A stretch of 64,000 bases of DNA from the NCBI GenBank assembly GCA_030248135.1, contig JASANC010004083.1, forward strand, positions 24,131 to 88,130. Reading direction: 5' to 3'. The notes below the pieces were generated by a model, which saw nothing but the letters and a program-made list of their open reading frames with translations, had not been told where the DNA came from and did no database searches. Shown in pieces: positions 1 through 10,900 of the stretch. This DNA is from Theristus sp. LFF4_11 (taxonomy: Eukaryota; Nematoda; Chromadorea; Monhysterida; Xyalidae). The translations under genes and the position numbers were made by a program. Position 1 is the first letter of the stretch, and every line of letters starts with the position of its first letter.

Positions 1-3000
1 GGCGATCGCTGTTGCTGCCGCTGTACCCGCTCCGACAGCCCCGCCGCCGCCCGACGTTGTTGTCCCGGTCGGCGAGGCTCGAAGGCGCACGCTGCCGCTG
101 TGCTCGCACGAATCTGCGTTTTGTTTTGATGCAGACAAAGTAAAATTTATCGACAGTCAGGCTGATTGCTCGACTGGCTTTTGACATGGTGCTCACTGAT
201 TGATACAACCAGAATGCCAGAGCACATGAACGACGTGAATGTTCAGCAATTTGACAGATAGAATTCGAGTCACAGGCAAACCAGGGGCGACAGCATTTTG
301 TTTGGACCACCATTAGCTCGTGATAGCCGATCAGAATTTCCGATTCAGCAATTCAGGGCTGAATCACAACGTTGATGATGGACGTATGGACGCTGAGCAC
401 TGAGTCTGTTCGGGACCTGCTTACCAACTGGAAAATGCACGTCAGAACAACATCAAACAGCGCGTTAGCCACGCGAGTTCTTGTCATTGTCGACGGGGGG
501 TGGGACGAATTCGCACCGAAAAAATGTCCAGGAGGGATGCAACGAGGGGCGGACAGAAAAAAAACAGAAACAGAGAGAAAGAAAAACTGCGGTGCACCTC
601 GCTCAGCGGAGATTTTCCTCGCCGAGCGCGGATCGGCCGGCGGCTCGACGGTTTGCTGCTGCTGGCGAACAGTGGCCAGAATCTGGCGGGTCGTCTCGAG
701 CTCGTGCTGCTTCTCGTTCAGCAACGCCTCCGTGCGCTCACGATGACGCTGCGCGCAAAAGTGAACCCCGGGTAGATTGCCTTGTTGTTGACTGTGCGTT
801 TGTTGGTGAAGGACGGATGGGCACATCACTGATGAGAAATTCTCGGGTCTCGGCCATTCCGGCCGGATCCGGCAAAATTGCGCCGGAATCCGGACCGGAT
901 CCGGGTCCAATTTTAGGCGCCGGAATCCGGAAACCGGACCGGAACCGGCTCCATCCCTGACCACATCACATGCACTCATCTGCAGCCCTGTTCCACTGTT
1001 TAGTCGCGCTTTGCATCCTTTCTCACTCATCAAAAGTTCTGCGAGTGCTCTCCGTTTCTGTATTTTCTGCGAACAAAGCGGCAACCCTGACGTTACCTGC
1101 GCTTCGAGCTCCATCTGCGCTGTACGCTGTTCGTGCTCTGCCTTCAGCTGGCCGATTGCGCGCGTGTGCGCTTCTTCTTGCTTCTCCAGCTGTTCGGTCA
1201 GTCTGTGCAGTTTTAGAGACCTACGATCAAACTCTATGACATATCCAACTGGCTGATTGGTTGGTGATCACGTGATACATGCTGCATTCCGTGCAAACGA
1301 AACTTCGCCTTCACAGCGATACATGCACAGAATGCACGCATCCAACCAATCAGCTAGTTGGCTATGTTATAGAGTTCGGCTGTACACACACGAATGATGT
1401 CCGTACATGTGAAGTGAAACATCGACAACACGCGTATATGACTAGACTAGACAAAAGCGATTCAAAAGCAACCAATCAATCAATCAATCAATCAATCAGC
1501 TAAAGCGCCAGTCGTTCAGCTGCGTTATGTGGTCACTTCAATTTTCGAAATAGTTCAACAGAAAATATAAAAACTAAAACATTCCGACTCACGTTTGCAC
1601 GCGCGCTTCGAACTCCGCTTTCAGGCGAGCATTTTGCTCGTCGAACTGACGCTGCACCTGCTGCTGGGGTTGCGTGGCACCGGAGGAAACGGGCGAAATC
1701 GCAGGGGGCTCCGTGAGGGAAGACGAGGTGAGGCGTTTTCGGGTCTGCAAAAAAGATGGAAATCAAACAGGCAATTGGAATTTTTCTCACTTGTGCGGTC
1801 TTTCGTCAGAAAAAGTTGCCAATTTTTCTGAAATAGAAAATGTAATCATTTGTTCGGTTATTTTTCAGAATTTTTCAGCAAGCCCAAACAGAAAAATTTG
1901 CAATCTCAAAAAAATTCACCTTTTTCACCAACCCAAAACCAACCCCCCCCTCCGCGCCGTTCCACCCCAACCCCACCACCTCACCTCATCTTCATACCGT
2001 CGCACAGTCGCCTGTAGTTTCTGTTTGTATCGCTCTAAGTCCGTCCGCAAACGTTCGCAACGCAGTTGACAGTGATCGTGCGCCGAGTCGGAGAACGGAG
2101 ACTCCAGATGGAGCAGTTCTGAGCATGAAGAAATTAAGGTGCGTTAGCCTGTTATGAATACTGAGACAGCACAGCTGAAGTTGGATTCTGGGAAAAAAGG
2201 GAAACCAGAACTGGCACAACACAAGTATGTGCCGAGGGAAGAGTTGCCACTCCCATCGATTCTCAATTCAGTTGTGTTCGTTTTACCATAAATTCAGTTG
2301 TGTTAGTTTTACCACAGATTTCATCTGCAGTCTGCAGATACACGCAAACACACTGGCACACATAGTATGCGCAGTCCAATTACTTTTTAAGATGCACTGT
2401 GCAAGGTTTTTTTTCTGGAAGGTTTTTAGCATCATGAAGAACGCATAATATGGAAAGAATGGGAAAGTGCACGACGTTGTTGTGAAATCTTCGTTGTGAA
2501 ATAGGGTAATAGGTATAAAAACCGGCAAACCGTTTTATTCAGCAATCTTTTTTTGCGCTCACCATAGAACTGCGTCTCATCGAGCGCATGCAGCGCGCGC
2601 ATCTTCTCGGCGCAGCGCACCAACGACTGCGTCAGTGTGTCCAACGAGTCATCGTGCTGTGCGTGTTCGCCCGCGCCGCGCTTGTCCTGTTCCATCTCAA
2701 CCTCAAGCTGATTGACGCGCTGCTAAAACGGAAAAAACAATTTATTAGAAAAATCTGAAAAAGAAGAGTTTATATTGCTGTTGACTGAACAGTGGACGTC
2801 TGCCCGACGAACTCTACATGAATTATAGGCAATCAGCTGATTGGTTGGTGATCACGTGACGGACTCCACCCCACACAGCGATGCCTCCACGGCTCCACAG
2901 AACGCATGAGCAGCACGTGATCACCAGCCTATCGAGAACAGCCTATAACTCAAGAGTTCAACTGGCACGTGAATGAGATGGCACGTGAAAACTTTCCGGA

Positions 3001-6000
3001 AATTATATTCTTCCAAAAAAAACTCCACCTCTACCTTGAGCCGCTCGATCGTGTGCATGTCGTGCACGTGCTGCGACTGAATGTCGGCCAGTGTGTTCGT
3101 CAACTCGGCCATCTTCACCTCGTACACGTCCGCGTGACTGTGCTCACCGGCTTGTAATCGGCGTTCCGCGTGCGCCGCCCGCACACGCTCCGCGTCCAAT
3201 TGAGTTTCGTAGCCGGTCTGCAGTGAAAATGGGAGAAATTGCGAAATACTGCTGAAAGCCCCACAATAAAATGGTGGTACGCTGCAACGTCCTACAGTCT
3301 ATCAATCTCGCTAATATATGCAACTAGCTGATTGGTTGGTCATAGCAATTCTCAGCGCTGATTGGTTACGTCATGAGCAACTATCAGCGTTGATTGATTG
3401 TTCATGCGCGATTCTCAGCGCTGATTGGTTGGTCATTACGTCATGTTGCATAGATTTTCCAGATGGACTGTAGTTTTAAGACAGTGAACTCAACGCTGTG
3501 ATGTTGCACAGCCACAAACAAACACACAGGCACACTTTCGTTGACAGCGTACGTACGTGTGCTTGTGCGTTTACGACTGTGCAACATCACAGAGTGCGCT
3601 CATTTCAAACATGGACTAGACTGGCTGAACTGACAGATAAATCTGATTTGGTAGCGTGAACTGTTTTTCGTGTGTCAAGTTATTCGTACTCATTTCAAGA
3701 TGCATTTCTTGAACGCGGCTTCACAAGTGATGTTGCATTTGCTCTTTCCGACAACTCAAAAACCGTATCTTCGTGTTCAAAGAATTTTGTAGGTGTTTTC
3801 CAGATTTCAAAAGCCAAAGCAACTGCCAGTTTTCGCATGTTCACCTTGAGATTCATGATCTTCTGCTGCAACACCGCGATGTCGCTGTCATACTGTTTCC
3901 GTTGTTCGGCCAACTTTCGGTTCGCACCAGCTAGCTGACTGTTCAACTGTGCAATTTGCTGCTCCAATTCCTGTTGTAGTGTTTCACGACAACTGGCGAC
4001 ACTTGCCACCTGGAAAATTCACCGATCTTTATTGCATTTAGAAATTTCACGGTTCCGAAACGTTTTGCAAGACTTTACATCGGATTGATCTGTTCTATTT
4101 CTGCTACAGTTTTCGTCGATCTGCATGAGCAACGTCACCCTCAGCATCAGAGATACACTTAGAATCAATCAATCAAGTCAGACGGTCAAAAAAACGGCAC
4201 CACGCGCGATATGCGCTGACGCGAAATTAGTGCGACGAGACCTTTCCGTGATGAGCCAATAAACAACTCAACCAAAATTGCATGATGGTTGGTTCCTTGC
4301 ATTTCGGCCGGGCCAACTGCAGAGATGCAGCGCAGGGCAGGGCATGTAAAGACTGAGGCCCGTTCATACTGACGTGTGCGCATACGGCACGGCACGTCTT
4401 GTATTTTAGCCGTACTACAGACGTGCGTCGGCATAGGTATGGCCTATTTTTTCAAACGTGTCCCACTGAAATGACGTCATGTGCCGCCAAACATGCGCTT
4501 GCCGTTCACAGCAAACCAGAATTTCCGTTTAGCCGATTTCTTCCCGTAAACAAATGGTGAATGTCGAATCAGTCACACCAAACTGACATTTTAGTGCCTG
4601 TACTTTGACAAACGAGCGTTTTTAAAGCAAATGACGTCATTTTAGTCCGGACACGTTTGAATAAATCCACAATACATATGAACCCAAACAGGCCGTTAAC
4701 ATTTTAACAGAAAATCAACAGTCACTCAAATCAGCAAAACACCACGAAACGCGGTTGACCATCATGGTATTATCGACTATCGCTGACCTTCTGCGTGAGC
4801 TCCGTCTTCGACGTCTGTTCGGTCGTCAATTTCAACTGCAGCTCGTTCAATTGCGCCGCGTAATCCAGCGCGTCTGACTGTCGTGCCAGCTGCTCTTGAC
4901 GGATGGACGCGCGAAGCTCGGCGTTCTGACGAGAAAAAAACGTTTTTTTTGCATTTGATGCTTATTTGATTTTAATTTTCACTGTTTTTTATTGTTCCAC
5001 TGATGGACGGATGAGCGAGCCTGTGCGCACCAATCATAATAAAGCCCATGATTATGGGCTGTGAACACTTGTAAACCAGCGCTTTGACAATTGCCTGCGC
5101 TTTTCAGTTGGTCCTCGCTCACTAACTGGTCGCGTGAGATCGATGCAGCCAATCAACGGACCGAACTGAAATTGCGGAACGTACAAAGCGCGGAAGTATA
5201 TTTCGCAAGAACTCCGATAAAACTGTATGAACAGCATGTAGCACGGAGACCCGTTCACTGTTGAAGAGTTTTAATGTTTGAAACGATGCAGAACCAAAAA
5301 GAACTTCTGATCCGCCGACCTGTTGTTTACACGTCGTCAATTCGGTCTGCAGCTGGTCACGCTGTTGCGCCGCTTCCAGGCGAGATTTCTCGTGTTCCGC
5401 CTGAAAAAAAATGAATGACGCCGTCCCTACACCGACGAATTTACAGCAAATCTCAAAACTGCGTGTGCACACTGCAGCTTGCATCAACGCAGCTCACGGT
5501 TGTCCGGCATTCTTGAAGAATAGCGGTTTTTTGAAAAACGCGTGCAAAAAACTCACGGATCGTTTTCTGTGTAAACTCAAAATCACGGTACATTGAATTA
5601 CGCGCCTGCAAAAATCACGGGTTTTCAAAAAAAACCGCTATTTTTTCAAGAATGCCGGTTGTCCTCACCAGCAGCTGTTTGCGGTCAGCCTTGAACGCCG
5701 CTTCCGAACGCGATTTCTCTTGTGTGATTGTGGCAAGCGACCTTTGCAGCGTTCGAATCAGGTCGTATGTATCGCGATCTTGTGGTACACGTACACCGCC
5801 GGCGGCCTCCTGTGGTACACCACCACCGCACTCTGCCGCTGTTTGCCGGTCACCATTGTCTGGCGCTTCTTCGCTGTTCGACACGCCCGCAACAGCGTCG
5901 ACTGATAAACTGCCCGCGGAGTCCTGAGCGACGGTATTTTCAATTTCAGTTTTGGTTCTTTGTTCGGCCGTTTATTTTTAGGTTTGATTTTGCAATTTTG

Positions 6001-6762
6001 CTTTTGTCATGCAGTTTTTCTTTGGTGTTAGTTTTTGGATTGGCTGTTTTCGATTACTTCTGCTGCTGCTGCTAAAAATCTCGACGTTCAACTGTCACTA
6101 CATGGTGGTGTTCACATTTTTTTCAAGTTCGAGACATTTCACTCGTTTGAATGCGAAACTGAGACGACAGGCGATACAGGGCAAAGTACTGAGACGGGCG
6201 TCAAAGCTGCAGTTAAAGTTGCTGCGCAGTTGTAGAGTTCACGAAAACAGAAGTAGTTTTTCAACCGGACGTGACCGAATGACGTGTCGTGTCTGACTGA
6301 AACCCAATCAGACTGGTCTAGCAAACTTGATGCCACTTGCACGTGGCACCACTTTTGGTTCGAATTTAAGAAACATTGATTTCGGAACAGCACAATCTCA
6401 CGTTTGCTTCATTTTCGCTCTGCACAGCAGTGGTTTTTCGTTTGTCGTTCAGTGCGTTCAGGCTGCATTCCAACGCCTCTTTCTCAGCCAATAAGCCTTT
6501 GTACGCGCGAATTACATCTGAAACCAGTGAAAAAAACTGACGAAACTGTTCGTCGGATCGGAGAGTTTTCCCTGTTCTGTAATTCTTTTCGTGGCCGACG
6601 AAGTTGGCGAAAGAAAAAATATCAAAGGCTTTTTCCATTAGCAACAACAAGCGCGCCGCAAAGTTGAACAAAAAACCGCAAACCTTTCAGCTTTTTCTCA
6701 TAAAGACTCAATTGTCTCCGCTGATCATCGACAGTCTTTTGCAGCTCGGCGGATCGACTCAT
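1..6762 (-). CDS. GCC1: GCC1/GCC88-like trans-Golgi coiled-coil protein (3' end outside window)
   Basis: Thirteen exons read in phase from the ATG at 6762: 6684-6762, 6402-6517, 5669-5923, 5320-5400, 4788-4925, 3845-4009, 3035-3217, 2563-2722, 1985-2118, 1593-1744, 1097-1202, 598-748, 1-113. They give 611 codons with no stop. Two blocks match the known GCC1 family closely: DVIRAYKGLLAEKEALE across the exon 1-2 join, and LATITQEKSRSEAAFKADRK in exon 3. The rest is predicted coiled coil rich in Q, E, K and R. In the family a C-terminal GRIP domain binds ARL1 at the trans-Golgi and the protein acts in endosome-to-Golgi retrograde traffic; the GRIP domain should lie left of position 1. Exon 13 ends in a Thr/Gly/Ala-rich stretch, as in the family just before the last coiled coil. 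Exons 5 and 13 contain no Met and are easily missed. Confidence 0.9.
1230..1377. repeat. short inverted-repeat element (MITE) in GCC1 intron
   Basis: About 148 bp with near-perfect inverted ends reading AACTCTATGACATATCCAAC, followed on both sides by the CAAT-rich palindrome GGCTGATTGGTTGG. It lies in the intron between exons 11 and 10 of GCC1. A related, more decayed copy is at 2822-2949. Confidence 0.7.
2822..2949. repeat. short inverted-repeat element, relative of 1230-1377
   Basis: Ends TTATAGGC / GCCTATAA with internal GATCACGTGA on both arms and CAGCTGATTGGTTGG on the left arm. It sits in the GCC1 intron between exons 8 and 7. Confidence 0.55.
3293..3472. repeat. MITE with TA-CAGTC ends and internal CAAT palindromes
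   Basis: Ends CTACAGTC and GACTGTAG, flanked by TA. The inside has several copies of GCGCTGATTGGTTGGTCAT. Related copies occur at 39270-39424 (intact ends, opposite orientation) and 47700-47833 (decayed). All are intronic or intergenic. Confidence 0.7.
3496..3592. repeat. short hairpin element with CTGTGATGTTGCACAG ends
   Basis: A 97-bp palindromic element: left end CTGTGATGTTGCACAG, right end CTGTGCAACATCACAG, with a CACACAGGCACA / GTGTGCTTGTGC core. Similar looser hairpins rich in GTGTGTTTG and GCAACA occur near 42235-42315, 45783-45855, 46262-46345 and 29823-29890. Confidence 0.55.
4440..4673. repeat. MITE family copy 1 (CAAACGTGTCC ends)
   Basis: About 235 bp, nearly the same sequence as 60668-60903. 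The ends are inverted (TCAAACGTGTCC on the left, GGACACGTTTGA on the right), each followed inward by AATGACGTCAT. It lies in the GCC1 intron between exons 6 and 5; the sister copy lies in an intron of the MAM gene 56 kb away. Confidence 0.7.
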
Positions 6763-7940
6763 CGGTGCACGACGTTACAAAAACTACAATACTATGGTTG
6801 TTTTCAAACAATTTCAAAAAAAATTCAAAATTCGACATTGAAATGCTTTTTCTTTTGAAAATGCGTTTCAGATAGTGAGTAGTGGGGGAGGGGCGGGGGG
6901 GGGGGGGCTCTTCTTTCCGTAATGCATCATTATTAAAACAGGTGCATGTGCAGTGGCGGTGGCCCCTGCCCTTTAACACAGGAAAGAAAAATGCAAAAAC
7001 TTAATTGATCATTTTCACCTTATCAAAAAGGCTTGGCTTAGGATTAGGATTAGGTTTAGGATTAGGAACCTACAACGACTCATTGCAAGCAACCTCTGAT
7101 CAGAAATCAAAAAAATCACTTTTAAGTATGTATACAAATCTACAAATCCTTCTTTCTGCTCTGCTCCAGCCAGTCAAGAAAATAATCCTTTGCGTAAAAC
7201 TACAAAGCTAAACCGGAGCTGGAGCTGATCCCTGATCCGATCCCAATGTTTCACCCCTTCAACAAATTCAATACTTCATTAGGATTACGATTGGCCTTAG
7301 GATTAGGAATTCATTGAAACCGAACTAAAACAACAAAACAGACTATAAACTTGGCTTTGGTTTAGTAATGTAGGCAAAGCTATTCTTTGTTTGTTTGTCA
7401 AGGGTAGCGTTGTTTGTTTATGTTGAAGAGCCACATTTAACTGTTTTTGCGGTGAATTTTGCGGCGAGTTACGCATGCGGCGCTTCTGTGCTCTGCGGCG
7501 TATTTTCTTTCACGCACGGAGGTTATTTTTGTTATTTATGACTTCGGTGCGCCACTTTTTTGTTCCAAAAAACCAATCTCAAGCCATTTCAACGTTTTGA
7601 AGTTGTTGCGCGGTGTTTTTCAAGATGATGAAAAAAAACAAGCCCCGAAATTGGTTCACTTTTTGTTTTATCGCAAAACAAACAGAACACAACATCAGAA
7701 TTTCACACAATGGTTTCATGTTATGCACGTATTTTTTTGCGTCACTAGCCACTGACCCGTGCCGTGTGCCATACCGATTCGTGCCACCACATTTATGTAC
7801 ACTATGCAAGTTGATCGTGTGCTCGGACAAAAATGGCAGAACAACAGAGACAAAAGATATCAAAGGAACAAAATTTGACAATGTTTCATTCACTTGGTGA
7901 ATGATTTTCCGGTGTTTTGTTTTTCCGGCTGTTCTGTTGT
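6763..7940. other. spacer between GCC1 start and PREP-A stop; telomere-like TTAGGA runs
   Basis: No gene seen. It should carry the GCC1 promoter and the PREP-A 3' UTR. At 7038-7068 there is a run of degenerate TTAGGA/TTTAGG units, and a second, poorer patch at 7279-7309 (ATTAGGATTACG, CCTTAGGATTAGG). These resemble animal telomere repeats but are too short and irregular to call telomeric DNA. A 12-G run lies near 6896. Confidence 0.5.
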
Positions 7941-10900
7941 TCAACTTCTTTGTTTTGATTCATCCACCCAGGATATTCGAAGAACGCGAGTTATAAACGA
8001 GTAGATGTCGGTAATTTCTTCGATCTGAGAAATTAAAAGCAGAATAAGACCTGTGGAAGCTGTCCAATTCTGAAAGAACGTTTTTTGAAAGGTATAATCG
8101 CACAATTTTTGCAGTCGGTTTCCCGGAGCCGTGACCGGCTTTCACTTCGACGCGACAGAGGAGTGGATTGGTCTGTGTGATTGAGTGCGATGCGACGACG
8201 TGGTACAGCTGTGCCATGTACTTGAGGGTGTGGAGGGGTACCACGCGGTCATCGTGGTCGGCCGTGGTCAACAGCATCGCTGGAAACTGACCGGTCGATG
8301 GGTAGCGAAGGTTGTGCAGTGGCGAGTATCTGGCAAAGTGGAGACGGCCCGCGGGTGTTACACAGAAAATGGTACCGGAGAACTGGCAAACCAAAATAGT
8401 TGTGATCATGACACAATGGTTTCTCTGCTAGTTACAATATGCGTCGCTGAAATTTGAAAATCGTCTCGTGCCCCTCACTTGTAAAGAAACTCGAAATCTT
8501 CTGGGTCATCAGGATTGCCGAACTCAGGTATCCACGCAGCGCCGATTGTAAATTTGTGGTACCGCAGCATATCCATGACTCTACAACAAAAAACATCATT
8601 GCAAAGCGTATTTGAATTTCAAACGTCTATTTGAGAGACTGAAACCCCGAGAAAAACTCTGAAAACACAAAATAAAGTCAAAATTGCGAAAAGTATACCC
8701 AACGGCCGCAACGCCGGCACCGAACAAATTCGGCCGTTGATTCACACAAGCCGCCACTAGCAGACCGCCATTTGAGCCGCCTTGAATCGCAAGTCTATCA
8801 AAAGATATTTGTCAGAAACTTAAGCAATGAATATAGACTTCAAAATAACAAAAACATCTTTGAAACACAAAATAATCCATACTTCGGCGGAGATGTGATG
8901 TTCGAGTTGACCAGATACTCTGCGATCGCGATGAAATCATCGAAAACGTTCTGCTTCTTTTCGCGCATGCCCGCCTCGTGCCATTCTTCGCCAAACTCAC
9001 TGAAATCATAGTAAAAACGAAATAAATAAAGTCAGGCTTTTCTCTGACTGAAAAAAAAATAACTCGCTCCACCTGCCTGCCACCGCGGAGATTTGCGAGC
9101 ACAAAAACGCCGCGCATATTCTGCAGTAGCATCGTTCGCGACAATGAGAAATACGGCAGAATTGCAATGTTGAAACCGCCGTAGCCGTACAGGAGTGTCG
9201 GATTCTGCCCGCTGGTCATGTTTAATGACTGAAAACTTAGAATTAGATTTTTAGATTTGGTTTTATTATTATTTGAACAACCAACAAAAACGGTGCAAAA
9301 AGGAAACCCAAAAAGTGTACAATATGTAAGTCGGATCTTACGAACCTTTAAAATTGTGTAAAACAAACCAATGTTGAACCTTATGATGGACGATATACGC
9401 CGGAATCTTGGTGCCATCTTTGCTGGGGATGAACTTTTGCATCACGTTAATCTGACTGGCGTCAAAGCCGGCGATTTTCGTTCGACGCAATTCCTGTTAA
9501 ATTTGGAAAAAAATAAATCTGAATAGAAACAATAATGCCGTTTATTGGAATAAAAAATGGACTCAGTTTCCTTTAACGATTCCACTTACTTCGGGACGCA
9601 CATTCGGCAGTTTGCTGATGTCACAGCGATATTGGACGCCCGGCGTTGTGAACGACTCGAACGCATAGAACGCCCAAAAAACAAAGAAAAAACTTTGAAA
9701 AGCAGATTATTGAGATTTTACATGCTTCCATCCATTATATTTTGCAATAAGCATAAACACTGCAATAAAACTGTATGAACAAACTATGTGACACGGACGG
9801 AGACCCTATTAACAGAAAAATATTTTTTTACCTCAGTCGAATTTTTCTTGCCCGAGAAAGCAGCAACGGTTCCGATGTCAATCGGGATCTGTTGCAGTCG
9901 CGTTCCGCTCAAATCGTAAATGAAAAGCTCGTTCTGAGTTGTTGGAAATAATATGTAACATTTGCAAAGCGCATAAAACTGATATAGTATCTAAAAAAGG
10001 TTGAAAAATTTGACGCCAAAAATACCTTGACATTCTTCATGTACGCCACCACCAGTTTGTCAAGGTCAACAACTGAAATCCAATCGATCGTTGCACTCGG
10101 TTGCTCTGAGATCACTGTGATCCAGTCTTTCTAAAAAAATTTTCTTCTGATAATTTTTTTCTGAATAAATTCACACAAATAATTCAAAACCAATAGTTTT
10201 TTACTTACTTCATCTGGTTTATCAAGCGTCATTTTCATCAGTTTAAACATTGGCGCATCATGGTTGGTGGAGATCAGGAACTCATTGCCATTATTGTCAA
10301 TATACTGCAAAATTAAAAGAAAATATTAAAAAAAATTAGTTGGCTATTTTGCAGAATTTAAAATAACTTTTTTAAAACAGCACTAACTGTGTACGTTGCA
10401 CGCAACTCTGGCACAATTGGGATCAATGTCGGACGTTCTGCAACAATTTTGTTTTTACAGTCGAACTCTAAATTATGGGGAATTGGATGCTTTCTGTGCA
10501 AACCAAACTCCGCACCCACAGCAATTTCTGCACAGAAAGCATGCATACCGTAATCTCAATAATCAGCTGATTCCCCATAATTTAGTGTTCGACTGTAGTT
10601 GTTGAAGACTTTTCTGTTAACATCCAATCGAACGCTTGCAAATTATTTAATACTAGCCAATTGACCCGTGCCTACGGCACGGTTATCTGATAAATACAAT
10701 TGTCATTTTTGAGTGGATTTTGGCTTTTTGAACCGTGCCCACGACCGGTCTAAAAATGCATTGCATTTTGATTTTGAGGTGATTTAGTTGTTCCCGTTTT
10801 AATTATAATTATCAAAAACAATCTTCTGATTAAGAACACAATCTTTACTGCATTCCCTTTTAAAATTAAAAACAATCTTTTTTAATCATCAATGGTCAAT

